DNA from: Paulownia fortunei
Lineage: Eukaryota > Streptophyta > Magnoliopsida > Lamiales > Paulowniaceae
Reading direction: 5' to 3'
DNA length: 64,000 nt
NCBI GenBank assembly: GCA_019321725.1
Contig: CM033108.1
Coordinates: 15,022,060 to 15,086,059, forward strand
Shown: piece by piece, positions 21,900 through 31,980 of the stretch
Layout of the letters: every line of letters begins with the position of its first letter
How positions within the stretch are numbered: the stretch's first letter is position 1
The notes under the pieces: model-generated
Told to the model about the DNA's origin: nothing
Databases searched by the model: none
Seen by the model: only the letters and a program-made list of their open reading frames with translations
Program-made: the position numbers and the translations under genes

Positions 21900-22267
21900 T
21901 GTCTTGAGAGTTCTAAAGTGATGGCATCTTTCCTGTCACAAGAAAATTAACAATATTAGTAAACCAAGGTAAAATAGAAACATTAAATAGTTGTTCATCA
22001 GGGAAAGTGTCATTAATAGATGTGGTTTGAAATGAATCATTACAAACAAGTCTCGACAAATGATCAGCCACTATATTTTCTATTCTCTTTTTATCTTGAA
22101 TAGTAACATTAAATTCCTGAAGTAAGAGAATCCACATAATCAGTCTTGGTTTAGCATCTTTTTTTGATAAAAAGATATTTTAAAGCTGCATGATCACTGA
22201 AAACAACAACTGATGAGCCAACAAGATAAGATCGAAATTTGTCCAATGTAAAAACTACAGCAAGTAA
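21900..22267 (-). pseudogene. Athila RNase H C-terminal part
   Basis: After the stop at about 22265 the minus strand reads LLAVVFTLDKFRSYLVGSSV and [12 protein letters not shown] frameshift near 22150 leads to [28 protein letters not shown] (21913-22137). These are the standard Athila RNase H motifs, including the D-H-A-A-L-K strand. Confidence 0.82.
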
Positions 22268-23569
22268 TTATTTTTCAATTGTTGTATAATTCAATTGATC
22301 ACCATTTAAAGTTTCACTTGCATAGTAAATAACATATGGTTTCTTATCTTTTCTTTGTCCCAAGATAGCTCCAACAACATAATCACGAGCATCACACATT
22401 ATTTCAAAAGGTAAAGTCCAATTTAGAGGTTGCATAATTGGAGCAGATGTAAACATGCTTTTAAGCTTAACAAAAGCATTTTCACAGCTTTTAGTCCATT
22501 CAAAAATATTGTCTTTTGTTAGAAAATTACACAAAGGTTTAGATATTATACTAAAATCTTTTATAAATCTTCTATAAAAACCAGTATGTCCTAAATATGA
22601 TCTAACCTCCTTCACAATCTTTGGTGTTAGCAAATTGGTAATTAACTCAATTTTAGATTTGTCAACCTCAATACCTTCTGATGAAATAATGTGTCCAAGA
22701 ACAATACCAGTTGTTACTATGAAATGACATTTCTCCCAATTGAGCACAAGATTCTTTTCTTCACACCTGATCAAAACTTTTTCTAAATTAGATAAGCAAT
22801 CATCAAATGAATTACCAAAAATAGAAAAATCATCCAGGAAGACTTCAAGAAAACGTTCAACCATGTCACTAAAAATACTAAGCATGCTTCGTTGGAATGT
22901 AGTTGGTGCATTACATAATCCAAAAGGCATCCTTCGATATGCAAAAGTACCAAAAGGATATGTAAAAGTTATTTTTTCTTAATCTTCAAGTACAATTACA
23001 ATTTGATTATATTCAAAATATCCATCTAAAAAGTAATAAAATTCGTGTCCTGTAACTCTTTCTAAAATTTGATCCATGAAAGGTAATGGAAAATGATCTT
23101 TTCTAGTAACTGAGTTGAGTTTCCTATAGTCAATGCACATTCGCCAACCAGTAACAGTCCTAGTTGGAATTAATTCATCATTCTCATTCTTAACTATAGT
23201 AATTCTAGATTTCTTAGGTACAACTTGAGTAGGACTTATCCATTTACTATCAGAAATAGGATAAATGATTCTATTATCTAAGAGTTTAATGACTTCATTT
23301 CTCACTACTTCTTTCATATTAGGATTTAGCCTTCGTTGCATTTCTCTAGAAGGTTTAGCATTTTCCTCTAGATAGATGTTATGTGTGTAAATGAAAAGAT
23401 TAATACTTTTAATATCAGCAATGGTCCATCCTAAAGCATTCTTATACATTTTAAGAGTTTCAATCAACTTACCTTCTTGAGATGCATCGAGTTTGGAAGA
23501 AATTATTACTGAAAAAGTCTCATTCTCACTCAAGAAAGAGTATTTCAAATTAACTGGTAAATGTTTCAA
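22268..23569 (-). pseudogene. Athila reverse transcriptase / RNase H, nearly intact with one internal stop
   Basis: One minus-strand frame runs from 23569 to 22268 with a single stop at 22979-22981, where the family has Gln in the EDQEK motif (a one-base change). Motifs in order: WTIADIKSI, HNIYLEENAKPSREMQRRLN, VVPKKSRITIVKN, GWRMCIDYRKLNSVTRKDHF, RRMPFGLCNAPTTFQRSM, VFLDDFSIFG (the catalytic Asp pair is present), LGHIISSEGIEVDKSKIELI, FYRRFIKDFS and, at the end, YYASETLNGDQLNYTTIEK. A second stop replaces Glu in the TxEKEL motif at 22265. This is the best preserved long coding stretch of the window. Confidence 0.9.
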
Positions 23570-23599
23570 ATCAACTACGAGAACTTTAATACTTGATGG

Positions 23600-24116
23600 A
23601 ATAGATTTTACTATTGATGATAAAAGTTTTTCGAACCTTGGCTTCCAAATTTTTTTTTCTTGTACCTGTAAAAATTTAGAGATAGTATTAGTGTATGCCT
23701 TTTTACAAATATTTCACTTTCGAAACAAGTCTCCAAAGAATCTAAAGAGTTAGTAGTAGTAAAGTATTCATGAACAAGTTCCTCAATTGAATCCACTTCA
23801 TGTACTTCAACATTTTCTGCAGGTTGCATACAAACATTAAACACATTTAGTTCCAAAGTTATATTTCCAAATGATAACTTCAAAATATCATTTCTACAAT
23901 TGATCAAAGCATTTGAAGTTGCAAGAAAAGCACGAACCAAAATGATAGGAATTTGTGTATGTGTTTGTGCAAAAAGCTCTGTGTCCAAAAAATGAAATCA
24001 ACTGGAAAGTAAAACTTAACAATTTGTACCAACACATCTTCTACTATTCCCTTTGGAACTTTAATTGAATGGTCAGCTAGTTGGAGTACAGCAGAAGTTG
24101 TTTTAAATTCTCCCAA
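23600..24116 (-). pseudogene. Athila protease region
   Basis: Frames at 23904-24116 and 23611-23988 give LQLADHSIKVPKGIVEDVLV, KFYFPVDFI, then IPIILVRAFLATSNALINC and LSFGNITLELNVFN. This is the Athila retropepsin order (usually LADRSIKYPRGIVEDVLVKV, PIILGRPFLATGRALIDV). The GRPFLAT motif is changed to VRAFLAT and there is a frameshift inside the domain. Confidence 0.82.
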
Positions 24117-24632
24117 ACCTAACTATTCATAAATTGAAAAAGGTAGAAGATTTACACTAGCACCAAGATCAAGCAAAGCACGCTTTATTATAGTGTTTCC
24201 TATGTTACATGAAATGGTTGGACAACATGGATCTTTGTACTTAAGTGGAGTGAATTGTTGAATGATTGAACTAACACTTTCAATTAAAAATGCCTTCTTT
24301 TGTACATGATATTTTCTTTTGATTGTTCACAGATCTTTTAAAAATTTGACGTAAGGTGGAATTTGCTTGATTGCATCCAATAATAGAATATTAATCTTGA
24401 CTTGTTTAAAAATTTCAAAAATTTCAGCATTTGAGTTCAATTTCTGAGTTGTTTGCAATCTTTGAGGAAAGAGTGCTGGAGGTAAATATTTATCTTTTTC
24501 ATTATTTTCACACTTACCTTCTTCAAACTTACCTTCGACGTTAAGACTATTTCCATTTTTTATTTCTAGAGGTAGATTAAAAACTTTCTCCTTAGGATGA
24601 ATAGTCTTGTTAATAACTTTTCCATTCCGAAT
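24117..24632 (-). pseudogene. Athila gag C-terminal region
   Basis: The minus-strand frame reads KYLPPALFPQRLQTTQKLNS, NAEIFEIFKQVKINILLLDA and IKQIPPYVKFLKDL. This is the well conserved Athila gag/protease linker (PPPFPQRL, FEIF+KV.INIPLLDAI.Q+P.YAKFLKDL). Upstream of it the frame passes into copia sequence at about 24632, so the gag N-terminal part is gone. Confidence 0.85.
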
Positions 24633-24639
24633 ACGAGCC

Positions 24640-25620
24640 ATCCTCTCTCTCTTCAGGTGTCTTGGGAGACATAGCCTTAAAGAGTAAAATCTCATGACTC
24701 ATAGGCAGGAATCCTTGCTTGTATTCCTCCATACTAAAACGTTTTAGCACTTTGTCTATGCACATGGACTGGGATAGTCCAATCATCTTTCTTGATCTAT
24801 CTCTATAGATCTTTATCCCTAGAATAAAAGATGCATCCCCAAGTCCTTCATGGAAAATTAATTAAACATCCAAGTCTTCATTGACTGCAACATTCCTATA
24901 TCATTCCCAATGAATAAGATGTCATCAACGTAGAGTACAACAAATGTAACTACACTCCCACTAACCTTCTTGTAGATACATGATTCATCCAGGTTCTTAT
25001 GAAAATCAAAGGTTTTGATTGTTTCATCAAATCGGATGTTCCAACTCCTCGAAACTTGTTTGAGTCCATAAATAGACCTTTGGAGCTTGCAAACTTTTTG
25101 TTTGCTCCCACTGGATATAAAGACTTCTAGCTGTTTCATATATATCTATTCCTTAATGTTTCCAATAAGGAAAGCAATCTTCACATCCATTTATCATATC
25201 TCATAGTTATAATATGCAGATATAGCTAACAGTATCCGAATGGATTTAAGCATCGCTACTAATGAAGAAGTTTTTTCATAATCAATTCCTTGCTTTTAAG
25301 TATAACCTTTTACAATTAAACCTAATTTATAGGTTGCTACCTCTCCATCTATTTCAACCTTATGCTTGTAGACCTAATTGCAGCCAATGGGGACAATTAT
25401 CTGTGGTAGGTTCATTAATGTTCATCAGATTGCATAGCTTCTTGCCATTTCTCCGAATTGATGTTAGACGTCACCTCTCCATAGTTTCTTGGATCATTAT
25501 CCAAGGGGAGTCCTTCTTCTTTGTTCTCTAACAAGAAGTTATACCTCTTAGGTACACTTGAGACCCTTTCAGATCTTCGAAAAGGTTGTGCTTGAGAGGG
25601 CCCTATAATATAAATTTCAT
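24640..25620 (-). pseudogene. Copia reverse transcriptase, degenerate
   Basis: Minus-strand segments in order: GPSQAQPFRRSERVSSVPKR, YNFLLENKEEGLPLDNDPRN, NSEKWQEAMQSDE (25415-25600), then VCKLQRSIYGLKQVSRSWNI, VVLYVDDILFIGNDIGMLQS (24858-25139), then FSMKDLGDASFILGIKIYRD and the MSPKTPEE segment near 24680. The YVDD active-site box is intact, but frames change several times and the segment between 25140 and 25410 is eroded. RNase H should follow and is missing. Confidence 0.87.
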
Positions 25621-26189
25621 TGTCTGCAAAAATTACAAACAAAAAAAAATAGTACAAATAAAATTTTATTGAATTTAATAAAAATATATAGATACAAGCT
25701 CCATTGATCCTCCGATTCTTCTTTGCAAGAAATGTTGACTTTGTGAATTTGGTAACTTTTTGATGGAATCGAACCTATGATCTCCTCCAAAGGTGACTTG
25801 ATTTTCAATAATGTTAATTTGAGGGTTTAACAACTTAATCTCAAATTAAACGCCATGATTTGCTGAGCTTTGTGAAGAATGTCTTGCTTTTCACCTTGAA
25901 CACCGTAGATCTCCTTGTATTTGATGGACTTGAGTTGAGAGATCTTTCTCCAACGCCTTTTTTGATTAGATCTCTTCTTCTTCTTCACTTGTGTTTAACT
26001 TCTTGGATATGACCTTTATTTATACTTGTAGAATGAGGGCTCTTGCCTTTTAATTTTATCAATAAAATATTTTATTTAATTTTTGAAATCTAATGATAAT
26101 TCCAAAAATAAATAAAAGTATAAAATTGATAAGTTAAAATTTATTACACATGTCAATACATAATTGACTAGAAATTTTCCATGTCTACA
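25621..26189 (-). repeat. 3' LTR of a truncated Tat-like gypsy element (569 bp) inside copia pol
   Basis: The block is bounded by TG (25621) and CA (26189); on the minus strand it begins TGTAGACATGG and ends TTTTGCAGACA. A minus-strand TATA box (TATAAATAAAG) lies near 26012. It is preceded on the minus strand by a polypurine tract and a tandem array, the layout of a gypsy 3' end. Copia RT sequence resumes immediately to its left. Confidence 0.72.
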
Positions 26190-26205
26190 AATGCCCCCTC
26201 GAGAC
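26190..26205 (-). other. Polypurine tract of the truncated gypsy 3' end
   Basis: The minus strand reads TCGAGGGGGCATT directly before the LTR start TGTAGACA. Confidence 0.65.
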
Positions 26206-26275
26206 TTGTTCATGTGCATCCAGTGGGTGTGAAAAGTGAATAAGTCTCGAAATCTTTTGAATTGATTTGAACTTG

Positions 26276-26637
26276 TAGATAGTTTATCCTCATATCAAGG
26301 AATTCTTGACTTGATTTGACTTTATAGATAGTTTATAGTTGTATCGAGGAGTCTTTATTTGAATTTAAAATTTGTAGATAGTTTATACTCATATTAAGGA
26401 GTCTCAATTTGAATTTAAAATTTCTTAGATAGTTTATACTCATATCAAGGAGTCTTCATTTGAATTTGACTTCTAGATATTTTATACTCATGTCAATGAG
26501 TGTTTCATTTGATTTGACTTGTAGACCTTTTATACTCATATCAAGGAGTACTTCATTTGAATTTAAATTTGTAGATAATTTATAATCGTATCAAGGAGTC
26601 TTTATTTGAATTTGACTTATAGACCTTTTATACTCTT
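26276..26637. repeat. 49-bp minisatellite, eight units
   Basis: Units start at TAGATA/TAGACC at 26276, 26325, 26375, 26426, 26474, 26522, 26572 and 26620, with steps of 48-51 bp. Each holds TAGATAGTTTATACTCATAT, CAAGGAGTCTT and a TTTGAATTTGA segment. The array stops at about 26637 against copia integrase, with TTATACT-type microhomology at the junction. Confidence 0.9.
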
Positions 26638-27020
26638 TATACTTAAGCTAATTTGTTTCTCTACTTCGATTCTGAATTCTTTAAACTTTTTAAATACTTC
26701 AGACTTGTACCTTAAAAGGTATATATAACCATACATAGATAAGTCATCGATAAAGGTTAAGAAGTAGTTATAGTTCCCGATGGAACTAACATCTAATGGC
26801 CTACATACATCTGTATAGATCAAATCCAATAGATGTTTAGCTAGCTCTACTTGTCCAACAAATGGAGATGTGATCATCTTTTCTTTGAGGCATGATTCAC
26901 ATGTTGGCAGTTCTTGCTCATGCTTTAGATTAAGCAATTGTGCCTACTTGTTAATCATTTTCTCATAAATATACCTTAATCTTGCATGCCATAAACTCAT
27001 GAAACTATGATTATCTATTT
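26638..27020 (-). pseudogene. Copia integrase N-terminal part (gag-pre-integrase and core start), truncated
   Basis: The minus strand gives a degenerate LWHARL segment near 27000, then LKHEQELPTCESCLKEKMIT, SPFVGQVELAKHLLDLIYTD (first catalytic Asp of the core), YFLTFIDDLSMYGYIYLL (second Asp region) and KFKEFRIEVEKQIS. The expected RSDRGGEY and Glu motifs are absent because the gypsy minisatellite takes over at about 26637. Confidence 0.87.
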
Positions 27021-27169
27021 TTTTTTATTTTATTGAATTGAGAAAATGGGGTTATGGGGAGTAACAGTATATGAACAATTCGTTAAAGAGTTCGAATAGA
27101 TAAAATCAGAACAATTAAAAATGGAGCAATTTCTATTCTCAATGATAAATCTAAATTCTTCTCTATCCA

Positions 27170-27440
27170 AAACTAGAATAGAGACAACGTTCTTAATAAT
27201 ATCTGGAACAAAAGACAATTGATTAAAACTATTACAGAACTATTCTCAAAAGTTAGATTAACATTGTCTATAGCTAATGCAGCAAGATTAACATTGTCTA
27301 TAGCTAATGCAGCAACTCTTGCTGTATTCAACATCTCTCCTTCATCCAGCTTCCTACTTCTTGTCATCATCTGCAAATCATTGTAGATATGTGAGGCACA
27401 ATCGGTATCTAATACCCAAGAAGTATTGCTAACAAATAGG
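27170..27440 (-). pseudogene. Copia protease, catalytic motif altered, with a 30-bp duplication
   Basis: The minus strand reads NTSWVLDTDCASHIYNDLQM, MTRSRKLDEGEML, then AALAIDNVNL twice in tandem. The copia retropepsin motif here is normally DTG or DSG; this copy has DTD. A 30-bp unit (ending TAGCTAATGCAGCA) is repeated head to tail at about 27254-27313, adding ten residues in frame. Confidence 0.8.
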
Positions 27441-27471
27441 TTAACTTCAACAAAATATATATATGAACTCT

Positions 27472-28330
27472 TTAAGCTTGCAAGATACTCTTTGAAATTC
27501 TTCTTCTAGTACCCTGGTTTGCACAGTAATGACACTTTTCATTGGCTTGAGAAGAAACCTTATTGACACCGCCTTTAGCCTTCAGCTTGTTGGGCTTAGA
27601 GAAAACCTTTTCCTTTTCTCTTTCCTTTCTGTGGCATTTTAACCTTTGATCCGGAAGAGGATCTAACAAGCAAGATTGGCTTATGCTTTTTCATGGTGGA
27701 CTCGGCCATATTTAACATGTTCACATGCTCAGCGAGAGTAGTTTCCATATTATGCATGTTAAAGTTGACAACAAAGGTGTCAAATGAGGGAGGCAGAGAT
27801 TGCAGTAGAAGGTCTATATAGAGTTCGTTCTCCATAACGACTCCAAGGGACACCAGTCTTTTAATGAGTGCTATCATCTTCAATCCATGGTCATTGACTG
27901 AAGAACCCTCAGTCATATGATATCTAAAAATCTCTTTTGAGATATGATATCTCATCTATTGAGTTCGTTCACCATACAACTTTTATAGGTGAAGAAGGAT
28001 CCCATAAACAGTATCTTGATCCCTATTCTGCTTTTGTAGTTCATTTAACATTGATGCTAGCATGTAGCATCAAGCCAGAAGATTGTCATCAACATAACGT
28101 AGGTAATCTACATAAGCCTTCGAAGGAATATCCTTCAGTGGAACTGAAGGAGGCATGGCATGGAGGATATATGGCCTCTTCTTAGATTGAAGAACTATCT
28201 TAAGGTTTCTTAAAGAATCGACAAAGTTAGGTCCAGTTAATTTATTTTGTTCAAGTATTGTTGCAAGTGGATTCTTTGCTATTTTATTAAAAAAATCTAC
28301 AATGGAAATATTTCACACAGCAATTTTATG
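27472..28330 (-). pseudogene. Copia gag (UBN2-type) with damaged zinc knuckle
   Basis: Minus-strand segments in order from 28300: LEQNKLTGPNFVDSLRNLKI, VLQSKKRPYILH, PPSVPLKDIPSKAYVDYLRY, ELQKQNRDQDTVYGIL, then the 119-codon frame at 27596-27955 (GSSVNDHGLKMIALIKRLVS, LYIDLLLQSLPPSFDTFVVN, ETTLAEHVNMLNMAES). The knuckle survives as KCHYCANQGT near 27530. Stops and shifts break it. Confidence 0.87.
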
Positions 28331-29715
28331 AGCCCATGAAATTTTTCTATCGATGGTCAACTCTTTGATAATTGTATCATTATACAATTCTCAAGTTTAT
28401 TTTACCTCACCTCTTCCCATATACCTCAATTTTATAAGCCTACATGTACTAAGTGTCAAACAATACCCATCAAACTATCATGTAGATAGAGCATCAAGAT
28501 GTTCCACAACTAATGACCAACATAATGACGGTTCCATCCCATGAGTATATCAATGCTTGATAGAGATCACAATTTTCTAACACATAACTACCCCATCTCT
28601 TATGGCCAGTGATCAAGTGCGGTAGCATTTGTCATGTCTCTATTTGTGATGGTAGGCATGGAACGATAGGTCCTACCTAACTTGTCCATTTTTGTTTGAA
28701 ATTTAATTTTCTAAAAAAAATATTTATTTAATTTTTGTAAATTAAGTGGGGTTTAATTTTATCCAAGACCTTATTATAATTTAAATTAGGTTGATTATTT
28801 AATTCATGACATCATAATATCATTGCGCAAGCAAATAAGCATTAAATAAAATCCTAAGCATACATCTAATACATATTTAAATAAATGGATGATCATGAAC
28901 CAGTCATATGCGGTCCATTTCAGCCAAAAATAGATATAAGGTGAGTCTCAAGGTAATAAAATGGAATAGAACCTATTCTATTACATAATTATATCCCATA
29001 CAAATATGGGTCTTCTTTGAAAATTATTTCTTGATTCTCCTTTGTCTTCCAAAGAAAAAGAAAAACCTCATCACCTATATTACTCTCTTTGCATAAAATT
29101 AAATAACTTACATAGATAAACAAAAGGCTCGCAGGCCTAATTTTAAAACCTAAAAATATTAAATAAAACTAATCACATTGGTCTAATGGCTCATGATTGT
29201 CCCATACATAATCATAATTAACATCACATGCAATTACAAATATGTAAATTTACCAAGTTGTTAAATGTAATTTTTTCTTGACTTGGGATAATTTTTAATT
29301 GCTTGAAAAATAATTTTTTAAAAATTATTAAAATTAACATTTAATTTTAAAATTATAGAAAATAAAAAATGGACCTAGGAAAAATAATGTGACAAGCAGC
29401 ACGAAGGCTGCCCGTCATGCGTGTGCGAACGCACAATGTGCCAAGTACGTTGTTGCGCGCAGGCTCCCAGCCTGCCCAATGCGCAGCATTGCGTGCAGCC
29501 ATCGAGCGTCCCATACCTGATGCGAGCGCAGCCTATTTCTTTGCATCCCTTTTCTGATTTTAATATTTAAATAATTTAAATAAGCAATTAAAATAATTTC
29601 CAATCATTAATTATTGAAATTATGCAAAATCAAATTTTACGTACTAAACAGTAATTTAAATAATTTAAAAACATGTATACATAAATCCAAAATTCACTGA
29701 ATAAGCGAAACTATG
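28331..29715 (-). other. Copia 5' leader with GC-rich island at 29388-29540
   Basis: This is untranslated sequence between primer site and gag. Parts match the plus-strand copia leader at 56220-56400 (GTTTGATGGGTATTGTTTGA against GTTTTGATGGGTTTTGCTTA, CTTAGTAC, GGCTTATAAAATT, GGGAAGA). A GC-rich block with TGCGCGC, GCGCAGC and GTGTGCG motifs lies about 180-330 bp from the primer site. The 62-codon frame at 29415-29603 runs through it and is not a gene. Confidence 0.7.
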
Positions 29716-29729
29716 GTTCTGATACCACT
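29716..29729 (-). other. Copia primer binding site
   Basis: The plus strand reads GTTCTGATACCACT; on the minus strand this is AGTGGTATCAGAAC, the initiator-tRNA-Met type site next to the LTR end. Confidence 0.85.
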
Positions 29730-29731
29730 AT

Positions 29732-31980
29732 TGGGTTCGCTATAATCGCTGGGCAAGCACAGCGAAAAATTAAAATTTTATGAAACATAAATTTATCATA
29801 TAAATTCATCCCATCGATTCGAAAGCGATTCTAACGGTTGTGCTTATTCAATTGAATATATATAAAACAAATATATTAATTCAGATTACACTTTTCCTGC
29901 ATTCTGGTTATTATAGGGAATGAAATAATCAATTACTTATTAGAACTCTCAAAACTCATAGGGATCCAATTAAAAGGATTCGCTAATATCCTTTTAATTA
30001 TTTACTAATCTGAATCTGGAGTAAATTTGGCCTTTTTGATATAATTGATGGATCAAGAGCAAACTTTCAAAACAATAAAGATTGATTCTTTAAGTTCTTA
30101 AAACTTATATATAAAGAGAATATAAAAGTACTAGTTTTCTTTTCAAGAACAAGAAAATCAAGATTTCAAGAAAAGACCTTTTCTTTTCTTTATTTTATTT
30201 TCTTGGAGATAAAAATAAAAAACTTAATAAAATAATATTTTTGCTAATTACTATGGTAATTTTCAGCCCTCCCTATAAATAGGGTTTGAAAATTTGTTCC
30301 TACTCCAACTCTTGGGAAGTTTGTCGATTTTCAACTGCTTAAAAGTTTGATTTTGGAAGGATTCTAAATCTTCTTATAACTCTCCTCGTTTTCTCTCTCC
30401 AATGTATGTGGACTTATTTGAAATTACATTAGTCATCAAAATTATCTACATACATTGTTGATATCAATTTGAACTTTTCAAATAATATCATGATGGATAT
30501 ATATTAAATATAAACTAAAAATATATTTATATATAAAATAAATCCTAGTGGTCGATTTCTATCCTAACAAAATCGATCACTTTATTTATTTATTTATAAA
30601 TATGTTAATGAAATAAATTATTTTGTTTAATTTATTCTCTTCATATTCTAGTAGATTTCTAAAGTGATCCACATTAATTTTTGAGCTTGAACTTAAAAAT
30701 CCACAAATCAATCCAATTGATTTATTACCAAATTAATCAATTCAATTGATTAATTATAATTTACTCTAATTGGGCTTTTTAGTCAAATTAGGTCCAATTA
30801 AATAACCCAACTACTTAATTGAATAATTCAATTTAACGATGAAAGTAAATAAACCCTTAATTAATTAATTAATCAATATTAATTAATTAATTTCTAACCA
30901 CTGGATAAATCCCAAAATTAGAAATGTTATTTTTCATAAAGATGTGTGACCCTCTTAGGTTCACTACTAAGCTTGTAATAGGTTTACAACATTTGCAACT
31001 AATGAATAAAAATTATTCCAATTAATTAATCCACTTGGAATTAACTCCTTAATTCCAAGAAGCTTGCTATCAATGAAAATACCTAACAAATAATCATAGC
31101 AAACTAGTTTAAGGTGAAATAGCGAATAAACCTATTTTAGTTGTGAGTACCATACACGTATAGTCCTTTCGATAGCTAATCTCCTGACTGAATCTAGGAC
31201 ATGGATTATAAGTCAAAACCCTAAATAATTCAATAACTGTGATCCCATTTCAAGTTTCAATAATTCTTGATGAATCACGATTCATCCTGCCTTGATTAAG
31301 GTCTTTAAATCACGAATTATGAAAATACAGGAGATTCTCTTGTTTAAAAAAGACAAGTGTCAAATTCTATGTTGACCACTGACAAACCTCCATACACACC
31401 AGTTCAACATCCAACATACTCCCTTTGTGATTGTCAAGCAATCAGAAGATATATCAAAGTGCTGTAGGACGCATACAAGGCTACCATCGTGCCTCAAGTT
31501 CGAGGACTAGCTGTATACTATTGCAATACAAAAATTCTTATTTTGACGGGCAAAGTCTCTAGCTAAGAATTTTTTGGGGTTATGTTTGATGTACTTGTTC
31601 CCTAACAGGCACACACATACATGCACTTACATCTCTACGCTAATATTAATGGAATGTGGCATCCTTATCTCACAAGCATGCATCGTATATGTGAGTCTTA
31701 CCGAGCTATTTGATATCCCATCTCAAAAAACTCTCAACTCAAAACTTATTTAAGACCAAATCCTTAAAGTTATGTTCCATGATTGTCATCATATGCGCGA
31801 CCATGCTCCATAGCTAAATTTGGTCTAAGGACTTTATCTATTGTGTAGAAATAAAAGATGCAAAACATAAGATAAAAAAATTCCTTTTTGTTAATTTTAT
31901 TCCCAATAAGATGTCTTTACAAAACAAAAAGAGTATAATACACCTAATCTAATTTGGGCGTTGAGCATCCTACTCTAACA
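29732..31980 (-). repeat. Copia 5' LTR (about 2.25 kb)
   Basis: On the minus strand it starts TGTTAGAGTAGG at 31980 and ends at 29732 beside the primer site. Landmarks match the LTR at 53703 in order: CCAAATTAGATTAGGTGTA, AGCATGGTCGCGCATATGAT, TAGGGAACAAGTACATC, ATGGTAGCCTTGTATG, and an AATTAATTAATT block at about 30720-30900. I first read 31607 as an LTR start because TGTTAGGG occurs there, but the homology runs straight through. Confidence 0.82.

Larger units (their letters stand above)
17337..24632 (-). mobile_element. Athila-lineage Ty3/gypsy element, truncated at both ends
   Basis: On the minus strand, right to left, lie the gag C-terminus/protease region (24.6-23.6 kb), RT and RNase H (23.57-21.9 kb), integrase (21.8-20.6 kb), a 1.3-kb segment holding unidentified and LOG-like fragments, a 3' untranslated region, a polypurine tract and the start of the 3' LTR. 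The 5' LTR, leader and gag N-terminus are missing: copia sequence is fused at about 24632. RT motifs (QVVPKKSRITIV, GWRMCIDYRKLNS, VFLDDFSIFG) are characteristic of Athila. Confidence 0.88.
24633..31980 (-). mobile_element. Long-LTR Ty1/copia element, minus strand, 3' part missing
   Basis: Reading leftward: 5' LTR (31980-29732), primer site, leader with GC-rich island, gag, protease, integrase start and RT, ending at about 24632 where Athila gag sequence begins. RNase H and the 3' LTR are absent. A gypsy-type 3' end replaces the integrase/RT junction (25621-26637). LTR landmarks and leader match the copia elements at 6358 and 53703, so the three copies are one family. Confidence 0.87.

Noticed and set aside
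29716..29729. tRNA gene fragment
   Set aside because: This and the similar sites at 5244, 13333 and 55853 match only the tRNA 3' end and abut LTRs, so they are primer binding sites.
31601..31607. Possible LTR boundary (TGTTAGGG on the minus strand)
   Set aside because: The homology to the copia LTR at 53703 continues on both sides, so the true LTR end is 31980.
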